Source: FW021-bin31 sp964478125
Lineage (GTDB): Bacteria > Bacteroidota > Bacteroidia > Chitinophagales > Chitinophagaceae
DNA: 10,513 bases
Reading direction: 5' to 3'
Assembly (NCBI GenBank): GCA_964478125.1
Contig: CAYZGR010000083.1
Location: 1 to 10,513, forward strand
The notes beneath the pieces are model-generated. The model saw only the letters and a list, made by a program, of their open reading frames with translations. It made no database searches and was not told the DNA's origin. The position numbers and the translations under genes are program-made. The stretch's first letter is position 1; every line of letters starts with the position of its first letter. Below, piece after piece: positions 1 to 8,400 of this stretch.

Positions 1-63
1 CTCCAGGATCCCTGGAATACGCTTTGGAATAAGCGTTTTGTACTCCGAATTTCTCTTTTCCGG
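1..63. other. Left-edge non-coding stretch with two small inverted repeats
   Basis: This is the stretch downstream of the purple-acid-phosphatase-like gene. It carries two adjacent perfect inverted repeats. The first is TCCAGG/CCTGGA at 2-7 and 11-16 with a 3-base loop. The second is ACGCTT/AAGCGT at 19-24 and 31-36 with a 6-base loop. The heptamer TGGAATA is also repeated at 13-19 and 25-31. No start codon or recognisable protein is seen here. A transcription-termination or mRNA 3'-end role is possible. However, neither hairpin is followed by a T-run in the direction of the upstream genes; only the plus-strand reading of the second one is (TTTT at 36-39). Confidence 0.4.
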
Positions 64-1362
64 CTAATCCATTTCAGGATAAGAGTCTATTCGGTTACCA
101 TTATTATCATACATCCGGAATTGGAACTCTTTATCCCCAGGATAAATACTACCAATGATGAAACTTCTCAGGGAAAGGGTCTTTGCTAAATACCATTTTT
201 CCGCGTTTACATTTTTCCGAAGATTGCCCCAGGAGCCATCCCCCAAATAAACTACCCCATCGTCCTTACCGACCTTTCTTCCTTCGCGGATTGGATAGGT
301 ACGTTTATAAACATGATCATGATTTTCAAAGGCGATATGTACACCAAACTCTTCAAAAAGCGGCGCCCAAAGTTCTTTCTGTTTTTCATAACTTGTACGC
401 ACAGCAGGATAAATACCATGATGATAAATAGGAAAAACATGGGGGACATTTCGTCTCTCTCTCAACGTCTTTTCCAACCATTCGGTTTGCTCGCCTTCAA
501 TGGGCGGGAAAGCTCCGGCATGAAGTAAAATCACACTCATATAATTTCCAAAATCAAGAACACCCCATGCGGGATAACCCGGAAAAGGGAACATGGCATA
601 ATAATAAGGAGCGCTTTTTGTCTTATCGGTTAACTTATCTATATCCGCTTTGCTCCCCACTCCCCATTTCTTATTATATCTTTTCCGGCGAACCTCATGA
701 TCTCCAATTGCTGCAATAATGGGGACCAAACGGTTATCCGAGGTGATAAAGGTTTCTTTGGCTATACGCAACCATTTAAAAACCTTATCAACCTTACTGG
801 GACGGCCATTGGCATAAACCAGATCTCCTCCAAACATAACGAAGTCAAGATCATGTTTCATAGCCTGTTCGTTCGTTTTCCTAAACTCATTCCCGGCATT
901 GGCATCTCCCCCCGCTGCAAAATTAACAGGTCTACTCACCTCTTCCGGCATGGTTCGAAAATAGAAAATAAGAGAATCGGGAGGATGGACCCCTATACGG
1001 AACGCATATGCTTTATCCGGTTCAAGGCCTTTCAGATCTACACGATGCATCATCCGATCACTGAAAGGAAATTTAATGCGCTTCGGTTCTGCTTCTTTCC
1101 ATTCTTGGTCTCTCCTATTTTTTAAACGGTACTCGAATCTTGTATACTTATCTTGACCGTTTTTACCCTTCTCGTCCATGCTATGCCATATAATAGTCAT
1201 TGTAGTTGTCGGATCATCAATCCAGGTAGCATACAAAGCGGGCGGATTAAAAACATCCCGAGGCTCCGCTTGGCCAAGAGAAGCAAATTGAACAATCAAG
1301 AGGAGCAGGATCGTTAAAAAAAAGCTTCTACCTCTAAAGTAATTCCTGATAATCATATTCAT
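64..1362 (-). CDS. Purple-acid-phosphatase-like metallophosphoesterase, exported
   Basis: The 432-residue product is a probable exported phosphomonoesterase of the purple acid phosphatase type, hydrolysing phosphate esters at a two-metal centre. An N-terminal signal peptide with a hydrophobic core at about residues 14-29 ends near SLGQA. A fibronectin-III-like domain follows at about 38-136, as is typical of purple acid phosphatases, and then the calcineurin-type catalytic domain at about 145-425. Visible metal-site motifs are GGDAN (D153), GGDLVY (D180 and Y183, the tyrosine position that gives the purple charge-transfer band), GDHE (220-223), YHH (313-315) and ENHDH (346-350). The usual GNHE/GNHD asparagine is aspartate here (D221), and the usual GHxH is NHDH. 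The start is the first of two close ATGs (codons 1 and 3), and either is possible. It is the last gene of the tandem, 50 bases after the other metallophosphoesterase. Substrate unknown. Confidence 0.85.
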   Translation of the reverse strand: MNMIIRNYFRGRSFFLTILLLLIVQFASLGQAEPRDVFNPPALYATWIDDPTTTMTIIWHSMDEKGKNGQDKYTRFEYRLKNRRDQEWKEAEPKRIKFPFSDRMMHRVDLKGLEPDKAYAFRIGVHPPDSLIFYFRTMPEEVSRPVNFAAGGDANAGNEFRKTNEQAMKHDLDFVMFGGDLVYANGRPSKVDKVFKWLRIAKETFITSDNRLVPIIAAIGDHEVRRKRYNKKWGVGSKADIDKLTDKTKSAPYYYAMFPFPGYPAWGVLDFGNYMSVILLHAGAFPPIEGEQTEWLEKTLRERRNVPHVFPIYHHGIYPAVRTSYEKQKELWAPLFEEFGVHIAFENHDHVYKRTYPIREGRKVGKDDGVVYLGDGSWGNLRKNVNAEKWYLAKTLSLRSFIIGSIYPGDKEFQFRMYDNNGNRIDSYPEMD

Positions 1363-1412
1363 AGTTTAACTTTTAGTCAATAGGAGAATGACAGGTATTT
1401 TTCTTCAAATAT

Positions 1413-2408
1413 TTATTGCGGATACCTAATAAAATTTACATTCGAGAAAGAGAATTGAGAAGAATCTTGTTTGGTTTTATCAAAATAGGGAGAATACATC
1501 TCTCCAGAGATCGTTTTTCCCTTTACATCTATTGTAAGCAGTCTAAGATAACCTCCGCCAAAATCATACTTCCGTTTCTGGTAATCTTGTAATATCTCAT
1601 ATATTTTGTTCCCATTCTTGCCTTTCCCTATCCTCCAGGCAGACTCAGTCGTATGCCCGCAAAGGACCAAAAGGATATTTTTGTGATTCTTCACCAATAA
1701 ATCATTTAATTCTTGCGGGCTTCGATTTGCTCCAAAGTTGGTATCCGTTCCAATAATACCTTCTGAATCCCCTTCTCTAAGGAAATAGTGAGTCAATATG
1801 ATCACATTATGATTGGGATGGTCTTCAATTACTTTTGCCGCCCAATTGATGGCTCCTCTCCTGGGACCGAATTCTAAAGCCATTACCAACCAATCCAGTC
1901 CTCCCGCCCTAAAAGTGTAATAGGCATTATCACTTTTATTGGGCTCAAATCTGCCTCGTTGCAATTTAAAACGGTAAACAGGAAAATAGGCATTAAATTT
2001 CTCTGTCATCCTCAAATCTGCATTTTTATTATCCGAAGTAACCTTACGGCTATATCTGCCTACAGAATGGTTGTCATGATTTCCGGGAACAATAGCATAA
2101 GGAATATGGGCATAATCAAGGATATCAAAACCTTCGCTGGCAATATCCCATTGATGATAGTTATCTAAATCCACTACATCTCCCACATGTAAGACAATGG
2201 GGATCCGAAGGGAGTCTGCTTTTTCTTTTATCCAATTTATCTGGCTAAAAAACATATCCGGACTGTATCTTATCTCGGTTTGTGTGTCTGGAAAAACGGG
2301 GATCGTGAATTTTTGGCCAAACGCAGGGAAACATAGAGAAGTAATCTCAAGGAATACAAAAAAACCCAAAACACAATTTGTCTTAAGTCGTCTATTAACA
2401 AATATCAT
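1413..2408 (-). CDS. Calcineurin-like metallophosphoesterase, exported
   Basis: The 331-residue product is a probable secreted or periplasmic metal-dependent phosphoesterase of the calcineurin-like (Metallophos, PF00149-type) superfamily. A signal peptide occupies about residues 1-31, with a hydrophobic core at 12-29 and a likely cut at AFG-Q. The catalytic motifs appear in the expected order: PDTQ (D41, Q43 in place of the usual DxH histidine), GDVVD (D77), GNHD (109-112), LTHY (H207) and a final CGHTTE (H252), where the canonical second histidine of GHxH is absent. DxQ-type first motifs occur in a recognised subset of exported phosphoesterases, so the enzyme is probably active. It shares only the superfamily with the 432-residue enzyme downstream: it has no fibronectin-like domain and its motifs differ, so it is not a recent duplicate. 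The gene sits 70 bases after the AcpA-like gene. Substrate (mono- or diester) cannot be told. Confidence 0.85.
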   Translation of the reverse strand: MIFVNRRLKTNCVLGFFVFLEITSLCFPAFGQKFTIPVFPDTQTEIRYSPDMFFSQINWIKEKADSLRIPIVLHVGDVVDLDNYHQWDIASEGFDILDYAHIPYAIVPGNHDNHSVGRYSRKVTSDNKNADLRMTEKFNAYFPVYRFKLQRGRFEPNKSDNAYYTFRAGGLDWLVMALEFGPRRGAINWAAKVIEDHPNHNVIILTHYFLREGDSEGIIGTDTNFGANRSPQELNDLLVKNHKNILLVLCGHTTESAWRIGKGKNGNKIYEILQDYQKRKYDFGGGYLRLLTIDVKGKTISGEMYSPYFDKTKQDSSQFSFSNVNFIRYPQ

Positions 2409-2478
2409 GATTTATCTTTTTTTAACCAAAAACAGCTTATCTTCCTTTATATTCCTTTCTCACTATAAAAATGTATTT

Positions 2479-3810
2479 TTAAAATTTAAATGCATTTTGT
2501 AAAGGATTGGCATTTCGATCCCGGTCTGTCAAGGGTTCTAAGTTCCATCTTTTTTCAATAAATGCAAGAATACTGACCGTTTCATACGATGTATGGTCCA
2601 CAAAGCCTTTTTTGGCAAAGGGAGATATGATGATTGCCGGAACGCGTGTCCCCGGCCCCCATCGATCTATGACCGGCGGCGCTACATGATCCCAAAAACC
2701 GCCGTTTTCATCATAGGTTAGAATAATTACCGCATCATCCGCATTCGGACCCTTAAGCACTGCATCGATAAGCTTTACTGCATGAGTCTCTCCACGGAAC
2801 ACCGTACCCGAGCCGGGATGTTCATCATAGCCTCTGCCCGGTTTAACAAAAGACACGTGGGGAAGAGATCCCGCTTTTGCCGCCCTTAGAAAATCGGTCT
2901 CATCCTTCAGGTGCTTCTCTCTGCCTTCGGTCCCCGGTCCATAATTGGCAAAATAGGCAAAAGGTTCATGATTATAAGCATAAATAGACGGCTTTTGTAC
3001 AAGAGCGCTGTCCCAGCCTGCCGAATACCACGCCCATGAAATGCCTTTTTCACTCAGCCGGTCTCCTATAGTAGGCAGCGTTTGGGGAGGTAATAACCTG
3101 GAAGTATCGGCCATAGGGGGGTGAGGGCCGTTTTTTGGATAAACGGTATTTACCACATAACCGTCCGGCGTTACCAGACCATTCTTTATCATTTTTCCTG
3201 TGGAATCTACCGCTGCAATTACATCCGGAGGGGCATTGTGCCATACTGCAGGAGCAGAAGCAATCAGAAATACATGATTAAAATAAGAACAGCCAAATCC
3301 ACTGTGAAAAAAATTATCACACAAAGTATATTTCCGGGCCAGGGGATATAAGGGCAATAGCTCGGTCTTATAATATCCCATAGCCATCCCTTTATTGACA
3401 TTATACAAAGCAAATTTATCCATCTTGCCCTTGTTGATTTGCATTATCTCATGGTAATATTGATGTGTCGGACTCGGGGTCTCCTTATCAGAGGGGACGT
3501 ACTGGTCAATATTGAAATAATAGTTGGGCAGATCAACAGGAAAGATACTATTTCTGGGAATCTCCGGCAGATAAGCATAAGGACTGTCCTTTTCATCTAC
3601 CTGAATAATATTAACATCTCGGGCTTTTGAAAGGCCGTCAGCACCCTCAAATTCACCCCAAAGATTATCAAAACTGTGATTCTCCATATATATAACCACT
3701 ATATGATTGATCTTTTTTATTCCTTCGTTGAAGGGGATGCTTTTTTCCGGATGACAACCGCAAATCTCCAGGCATATTGCTAAGAAGAAAATCATACCTT
3801 TTTTAATCAT
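2479..3810 (-). CDS. AcpA/phospholipase C-family phosphoesterase lipoprotein
   Basis: The 443-residue product belongs to the phosphoesterase family (PF04185-type) that contains Francisella acid phosphatase AcpA and bacterial phospholipases C. It should cleave phosphate mono- or diesters at a metal site. A short lipoprotein signal ends in ICGC with C19 as the lipidated residue. The catalytic domain shows MENHSFD (E43, N44), GCSYFNH with S175 as the likely nucleophile, YDEHPG (328-333, H331), TYDENGGFWDH (D367, E368, H375) and RVPAIIISPF (389-398). GCSYFNH resembles the acid phosphatase branch more than the phospholipase C branch, so phosphatase is the better call. C19 is followed by HPEKS, without a clear acidic surface-export signal, so the side of the outer membrane it faces is uncertain. 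The gene is 63 bases after susD, which supports joint action with the transporter. Confidence 0.88.
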   Translation of the reverse strand: MIKKGMIFFLAICLEICGCHPEKSIPFNEGIKKINHIVVIYMENHSFDNLWGEFEGADGLSKARDVNIIQVDEKDSPYAYLPEIPRNSIFPVDLPNYYFNIDQYVPSDKETPSPTHQYYHEIMQINKGKMDKFALYNVNKGMAMGYYKTELLPLYPLARKYTLCDNFFHSGFGCSYFNHVFLIASAPAVWHNAPPDVIAAVDSTGKMIKNGLVTPDGYVVNTVYPKNGPHPPMADTSRLLPPQTLPTIGDRLSEKGISWAWYSAGWDSALVQKPSIYAYNHEPFAYFANYGPGTEGREKHLKDETDFLRAAKAGSLPHVSFVKPGRGYDEHPGSGTVFRGETHAVKLIDAVLKGPNADDAVIILTYDENGGFWDHVAPPVIDRWGPGTRVPAIIISPFAKKGFVDHTSYETVSILAFIEKRWNLEPLTDRDRNANPLQNAFKF

Positions 3811-3815
3811 ACCTT
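3791..3815 (-). repeat. Duplicated start-codon cassette of the AcpA-like gene
   Basis: The ten bases AAGGTATGAT (minus strand) occur twice, at 3806-3815 and 3791-3800. They place two in-frame ATG codons (codons 1 and 6) in the same local context. Either can serve as the start. The later one still leaves a full hydrophobic core before the lipobox cysteine, so the choice does not change the predicted lipoprotein. Confidence 0.6.
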
Positions 3816-3873
3816 ATAATCTTTTATCCCTTTTTAGGGCTATCTAAAATACCTAATTTATTGATCTTCGTGC

Positions 3874-5430
3874 TCAGTAGCCCGGCGTTTGTTCCAAAGC
3901 AGGGTTCCTTTCTAAAAGTATCGTTGGAAGCGGCCACATATATTCTTTACTCGTAAACTTTCTTATCTGAAGTACTTTCCCATCTGAATTATAAACCGGC
4001 CCATTCATAACCTCATCAGCGATTTTCCATCTTCTAACGTCCATATAATACAGTCCTTCGCCAGCCAGCTCTATTCGTCTTTCATGTCGAATTTCCGTTC
4101 TCATTTGTTCCTTTGACAGCCCCGGAAGAATAGGAGGCATTCCCGACCGGTCTCTGATTTTATTCAATGCATCGTATACCGAGCTATTAGGCCCCTCTGC
4201 TTCATTTTCAGCCTCCGCATACATCAGTAAAACATCCGCATACCGCAAAAGTATGATATTGAGGCCCGACGCTCTTATAGGAGCACCAGGGTAAGAAATG
4301 CTGTCCTTATAATCCGTATTCTTTTTAAATACAAACCCCGTACTATTATATTCGGTGGTATTAGCCATTTTACCCATAAACATTGATCCCGGAACGACTA
4401 TGGTCTGTAAAAGGCGGGGATCTCTGTTTTTATAGGGCTCATCGGGATCATACAAAGGGGAGTTTTGAATAGACTTCCCATCAATCATGTAGTAACTATT
4501 TACCAAACCCAATAATGGTGTAATATTTTGTTGTAATTCCAAAATCACATTACAGGAACTCGTAATTCTTGGCGCTGAATACTCGACATCAAAAATAACC
4601 TCTTTGTTATTTTCATAATCTTCCATAAACAAATTCCTATAATCGGGGAACAAACCATAACCGGCCTCCGCTGCAATATCCATGACTTTTTTTGCGGCAC
4701 CGGCAGCCGCTTTCCACTTATCCATATCGTTTTCCGGATTAAACAACGGACTTGCATAATACAACAAAATTCTGGCTTTAAGCGCCAGAGCAGCGCCTTT
4801 TGTCGCTCTGCCTATATTATTGCTATTATAAGAATAAGGGAGTTTCTGTGCGGCGGCGTCTAAATCTGTTAACATTTGCTGAATCACCTCGTCCATTGAA
4901 CTACGTGGGAGCCTCCCTTGCTTTTCCAAATCAGGGGCTTTTAATATTAACGGGACCCCGCCATAATAAAAGACCAGGTTCTCATAGAATAAAGCTCTTA
5001 AGAAAAGAGCCTGCCCTTCAATTTCATCTTCGTCTCTTTGGCTAAGCCCGGCCGCCTTATAATTATCCAAAACAGTATTGACCCTGCCAATACCTTTATA
5101 TGCGGCTTCCCATCTATCCGCTAAGAGCGTGACATTATCGGGGCTCAGATCTCCATTTACAAAAGGAGTACTCGCTCCAATACCAAAAGCATTAGGGGTA
5201 AAGGTCTCAGTCACTATGCCTCCACTGATGGAAAATCCATATAAGCCTGAATTATATAAAACCTCATAGCAACCGTTAAGCCCGGCTTCTACTTCCTCCT
5301 TAGAATCCCAAAAATTCTCATTAGTATAGGAATTATGCAGAGGGGCATCCAATCCTCTTGAATCACAAGCCCCCAGATACAAAGATATAATTGTTACTCC
5401 TATCAATTTAAAACGATCTAAATTCTTCAT
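3874..5430 (-). CDS. susD-like: SusD/RagB-like substrate-binding lipoprotein
   Basis: The 518-residue product is the outer-membrane lipoprotein that caps a SusC barrel and captures ligand at the cell surface. The signal peptide ends in the lipobox LGAC, with C22 lipidated. The N-terminal SusD-like half has the usual helical TPR-type segments, for example LNGCYEVLYN (51-60), EGQALFLRALFYENLVFYYGGVP in 138-160, and KGAALALKARILLYYASPLFNP in 211-232. The C-terminal RagB/SusD region contains LLRYADVLLMYAEAENEA (394-411), ALNKIRDRSGMP (421-432), HERRIELAGEG (449-459), the MDVRRWK element (463-469), and a terminal MWPLP...NPALEQTPGY that is very typical of the family. Length matches usual SusD proteins. 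It follows susC by 46 bases, as expected for a SusCD pair. Ligand specificity in this family cannot be predicted from sequence; the three following phosphoesterases suggest a phosphorylated ligand. Confidence 0.96.
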   Translation of the reverse strand: MKNLDRFKLIGVTIISLYLGACDSRGLDAPLHNSYTNENFWDSKEEVEAGLNGCYEVLYNSGLYGFSISGGIVTETFTPNAFGIGASTPFVNGDLSPDNVTLLADRWEAAYKGIGRVNTVLDNYKAAGLSQRDEDEIEGQALFLRALFYENLVFYYGGVPLILKAPDLEKQGRLPRSSMDEVIQQMLTDLDAAAQKLPYSYNSNNIGRATKGAALALKARILLYYASPLFNPENDMDKWKAAAGAAKKVMDIAAEAGYGLFPDYRNLFMEDYENNKEVIFDVEYSAPRITSSCNVILELQQNITPLLGLVNSYYMIDGKSIQNSPLYDPDEPYKNRDPRLLQTIVVPGSMFMGKMANTTEYNSTGFVFKKNTDYKDSISYPGAPIRASGLNIILLRYADVLLMYAEAENEAEGPNSSVYDALNKIRDRSGMPPILPGLSKEQMRTEIRHERRIELAGEGLYYMDVRRWKIADEVMNGPVYNSDGKVLQIRKFTSKEYMWPLPTILLERNPALEQTPGY

Positions 5431-5446
5431 CGTGAAATTATTTAAT

Positions 5447-5462
5447 ACTTATAAATATAAGT
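5447..5462 (-). promoter_or_regulatory. AT-rich dyad between susC and susD
   Basis: A perfect inverted repeat, ACTTATA (5447-5453) and TATAAGT (5456-5462) around AA, lies 17 bases upstream of the susD start codon inside the 46-base gap after susC. It could form a weak AU hairpin in the mRNA or be a protein-binding dyad, for instance tuning SusD relative to SusC. Perfect symmetry is seen; any function is inference, and AT-rich DNA makes such dyads common. Confidence 0.3.
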
Positions 5463-5476
5463 GGAAAAAAACGGTA

Positions 5477-8400
5477 TTAAAACTTAATGTTTATGCCCAC
5501 ATTATAGGATTTCAGCATGGGATAAGTGTAAAGGCTTCCAAGCCCGGTAACATTTTCAGGATCTCCATACTTGGGAAAATCCGTTATGGTAAATAAGTTT
5601 TGTCCGCTTACATACACATCAAGGCTTTTGAAAACATTCTTAATAAGCTGTTTAGGCAAGGTATAACCAATTCTTAAGTTTTTCAACCTAAAATAGGATG
5701 CATCCTGTAACCATAAAGTGCTATTTTTAAAATTCGCCCTACTCCCGTGTTTAGGTAACATCAGCCTCGGGAATTTAGCATTCCTATTATCCTCGGACCA
5801 TGAATTCTTTAAATGGTATTTGGTGATTCCGGCTCCATTGAAAAGAGGCAGTGAAATATTTTGAACCGGGTAGGCATTGATACCCTGCACTCCCTGAAAG
5901 AAGGCGTCTATGTGAATACTTTTATAAGTTAATCCTATATTAAAGCTGTATATATTTTTAGGTATAGATGATCGCCCGGTAATAATCCGGTCTTTACTAT
6001 CAATAATACCATCATCATTAATATCTGCATATATTACATCTCCCGGGGCGGTATTGGGGCCCTGATCCGCATGATGTTCTATTTCAGCCTTATCCTGGAA
6101 AATACCTATGGCTTTATACAAAAAGAACGAATTTACCGGATAGCCCTCTTTAATAACTTGAATATCTCCATATTCATTAGTAGAGATCTGCATATCTCCA
6201 TCCAGGAAATCCACCTTATTACTAATATGTGTAAATTGAGTTCCTATTTTAATTCCATATGACCCTAATTCCTGTGAGAAATCCAAACCTAATTCTATAC
6301 CCTTATTAGACATCGCATAAAAATTACTAAGCGGCCCTCCCAGGTTCCCCACCTGTTCCGGAATAGTCACTCTGGTAAGGATATCCGTAGTTTTATCATC
6401 AAAAAGATCAAAATGGAAGGCTAATTTATCAGCCCATAATCCAGCGTCTAATCCCAAGTTTCTCTTCGTTGTTGTTTCCCAGGTGATACCGGGGTCACTA
6501 AAAGTATTAATTGCTGCAGTGGGAACAATATTGTTATTAAAAGAATATATGCCTCCCGTATTCACCTTACTCAGGTATTCAAAATCAGAAATGGCATTAT
6601 TTCCGACCCTGCCCCAGCTCGCTCTCAACTTCAGATTCGAAATCACAGCAATATCTTTTAAGAAAGGTTCCTGGCTTAACCTCCACCCCGCTGAGAAAGA
6701 GGGGAAGAAACCCCACCGATGTCCTTCAGCAAATTTGGAAGACCCGTCGTATCTCATATTGAATTGAAAAAAGTATTTTTCTGCAAAATCGTAATGAATC
6801 CTTCCAAAGAAGGATAATAGCCGGGAGTCATCAATTTCCTCTCCCGCAGCATATGGAGTTGTTCCACCTGATAAAAGTGTTAATCCATTTCCTAAGAAAT
6901 CCCGGGTCGTAGCATTATAGTTTCTGTCTTCAAAAGTTAGACTGCTAAACCCTCCCAATAATTTTATGTTATTATTTTTTATACTTTTATCCCACTTTAA
7001 CGTACTTATAAATGTAGTGTTTAAGTTATCTCCCCCGCTAAAGATTGAGCTTCTTTCCGCAGGACTATATTTTTCAATTAAAGGTACATCAGGCTCCATC
7101 GGGTTATACAAAAAAGTTATGGGTATAAACCTGTCACTCAAACCATGTTTTTTATCCGCACCAAATTGCACCTTTAGTTCTAGATCAGGATGAAGTAGAT
7201 AACTTGCATAAAAATTGATCCGGGTATCATAATCCTTATTTTTGATGTACCCTTCATCTGTAGCAATAGCTGCAGCATTAATAGGAGATACCGCATGGGG
7301 CGTTTTTACCCAGGATACCGCATATCTTCCATCTTCTAATGTAATGGGCTGTATAGGTAATGCCTTAAAGGAATAGTTAACAGTTGTTGTCGTTGTATTG
7401 GAAGATTCTTCATTTTTCCTGTAAGTATAAGAAACATCGGCCCCTGCTTTAAGTCTGTTGGTAATATCAAAATTGACATTTGTACGGAATAAATATTTTT
7501 TTGCACTATTGGTACCTATCATAATGCCTTTTTGATCCAAATAACCCAAAGAAACCCTATAATCTATCTTATCTGATCCTCCGGAAACACTTAAACTATG
7601 GTTTTGAATGGGCGCTTTTCTAAACATATAACCTATCCAGTCTGAATTCGGATTCATGTAAGGATCCGGATTATTTTTAAAAGTCTCAATCTGAGAAGCT
7701 GAATAGGGTTCGGGTAAGCCTTCATTTCGGGCAGCCGTATTTCTTGCCTCCATATATACCACAGAATTGGTAACCTCATCCGGGAGTGTCGTTGCTTCTT
7801 GCAGGCCAAAATTATAATGGTATTCAACCTGGATCTTCCCCTTATGACCAGACTTTGTTGTAACCAGCACAACACCATTGGCCGCGCGACTGCCATAGAT
7901 TGCAGTAGAAGCTGCATCCTTCAATATTGTTATACTTTCTATATCGTCCGGATTAAGGTCGCCAAGACTCCCTTCCAATCCATTAATTAAGACAAGCGGA
8001 CTTGTACTGTTTAATGTTCCAATACCTCTTATATGCAGCTTGATGCCCTCAGACCCCGGCGCTCCACTCGTCTGCTGCACATATAGACCTTTGGCGCCCT
8101 GCAACGCCTGGGCGGAGTTTGTTAATGTTTGGTTTTCTATAGAACTTGCCCGTATAACGGTCACTGAACTTGTTAAATTCTTTTCCTTCTCCGTTCCATA
8201 ACCGATTACCACCAGTTGATTCAATCCCGTAGCAGCTACTGACAGGGAAATGGTAAAATTATTCCTCCCATCAACGGTAATCCGCTTTGAACGATACCCA
8301 ACAGAGCTCGCCTCCAGTATTGCGCCCTCCGGGACTTCCAGACTAAACTTTCCCCCTGCATCCGTAACCGTCCCCCTATTTTCTCCCTTTACCTTAATGG

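Noticed and set aside
1..66. In-frame open codons after the TAG of the purple-acid-phosphatase-like gene, suggesting a nonsense mutation or readthrough
   Set aside because: The protein already ends at the position usual for its domain architecture. Only 21 codons are visible and they do not resemble a domain, so a natural stop is more likely.
1..189. Plus-strand frame open from the window edge to a TAA at 187-189, as a possible converging gene
   Set aside because: It overlaps the last 42 codons of a well-supported minus-strand gene, and its translation has no recognisable character. Sixty-two open codons from an edge can be chance.
697..1125. A 142-codon plus-strand open frame
   Set aside because: It lies wholly antisense to the catalytic domain of the purple-acid-phosphatase-like gene, whose motifs are intact. 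The translation resembles no known protein and looks like a shadow frame.
2466..2481. AT-only inverted repeat at the end of the AcpA-like gene as a terminator
   Set aside because: The stem is entirely A/T with a 2-base centre and overlaps the stop codon. It would be too weak, and the next gene starts 70 bases on in the same direction.
64..3810. The two metallophosphoesterase genes as a tandem duplication
   Set aside because: They differ in length, domain layout (only one has the fibronectin-like domain) and metal-site motifs, so they share only a superfamily.
3828..3839. CCCTTTTTAGGG palindrome before the AcpA-like gene as an operator
   Set aside because: The stem is only four base pairs and no second copy is seen near the other genes.
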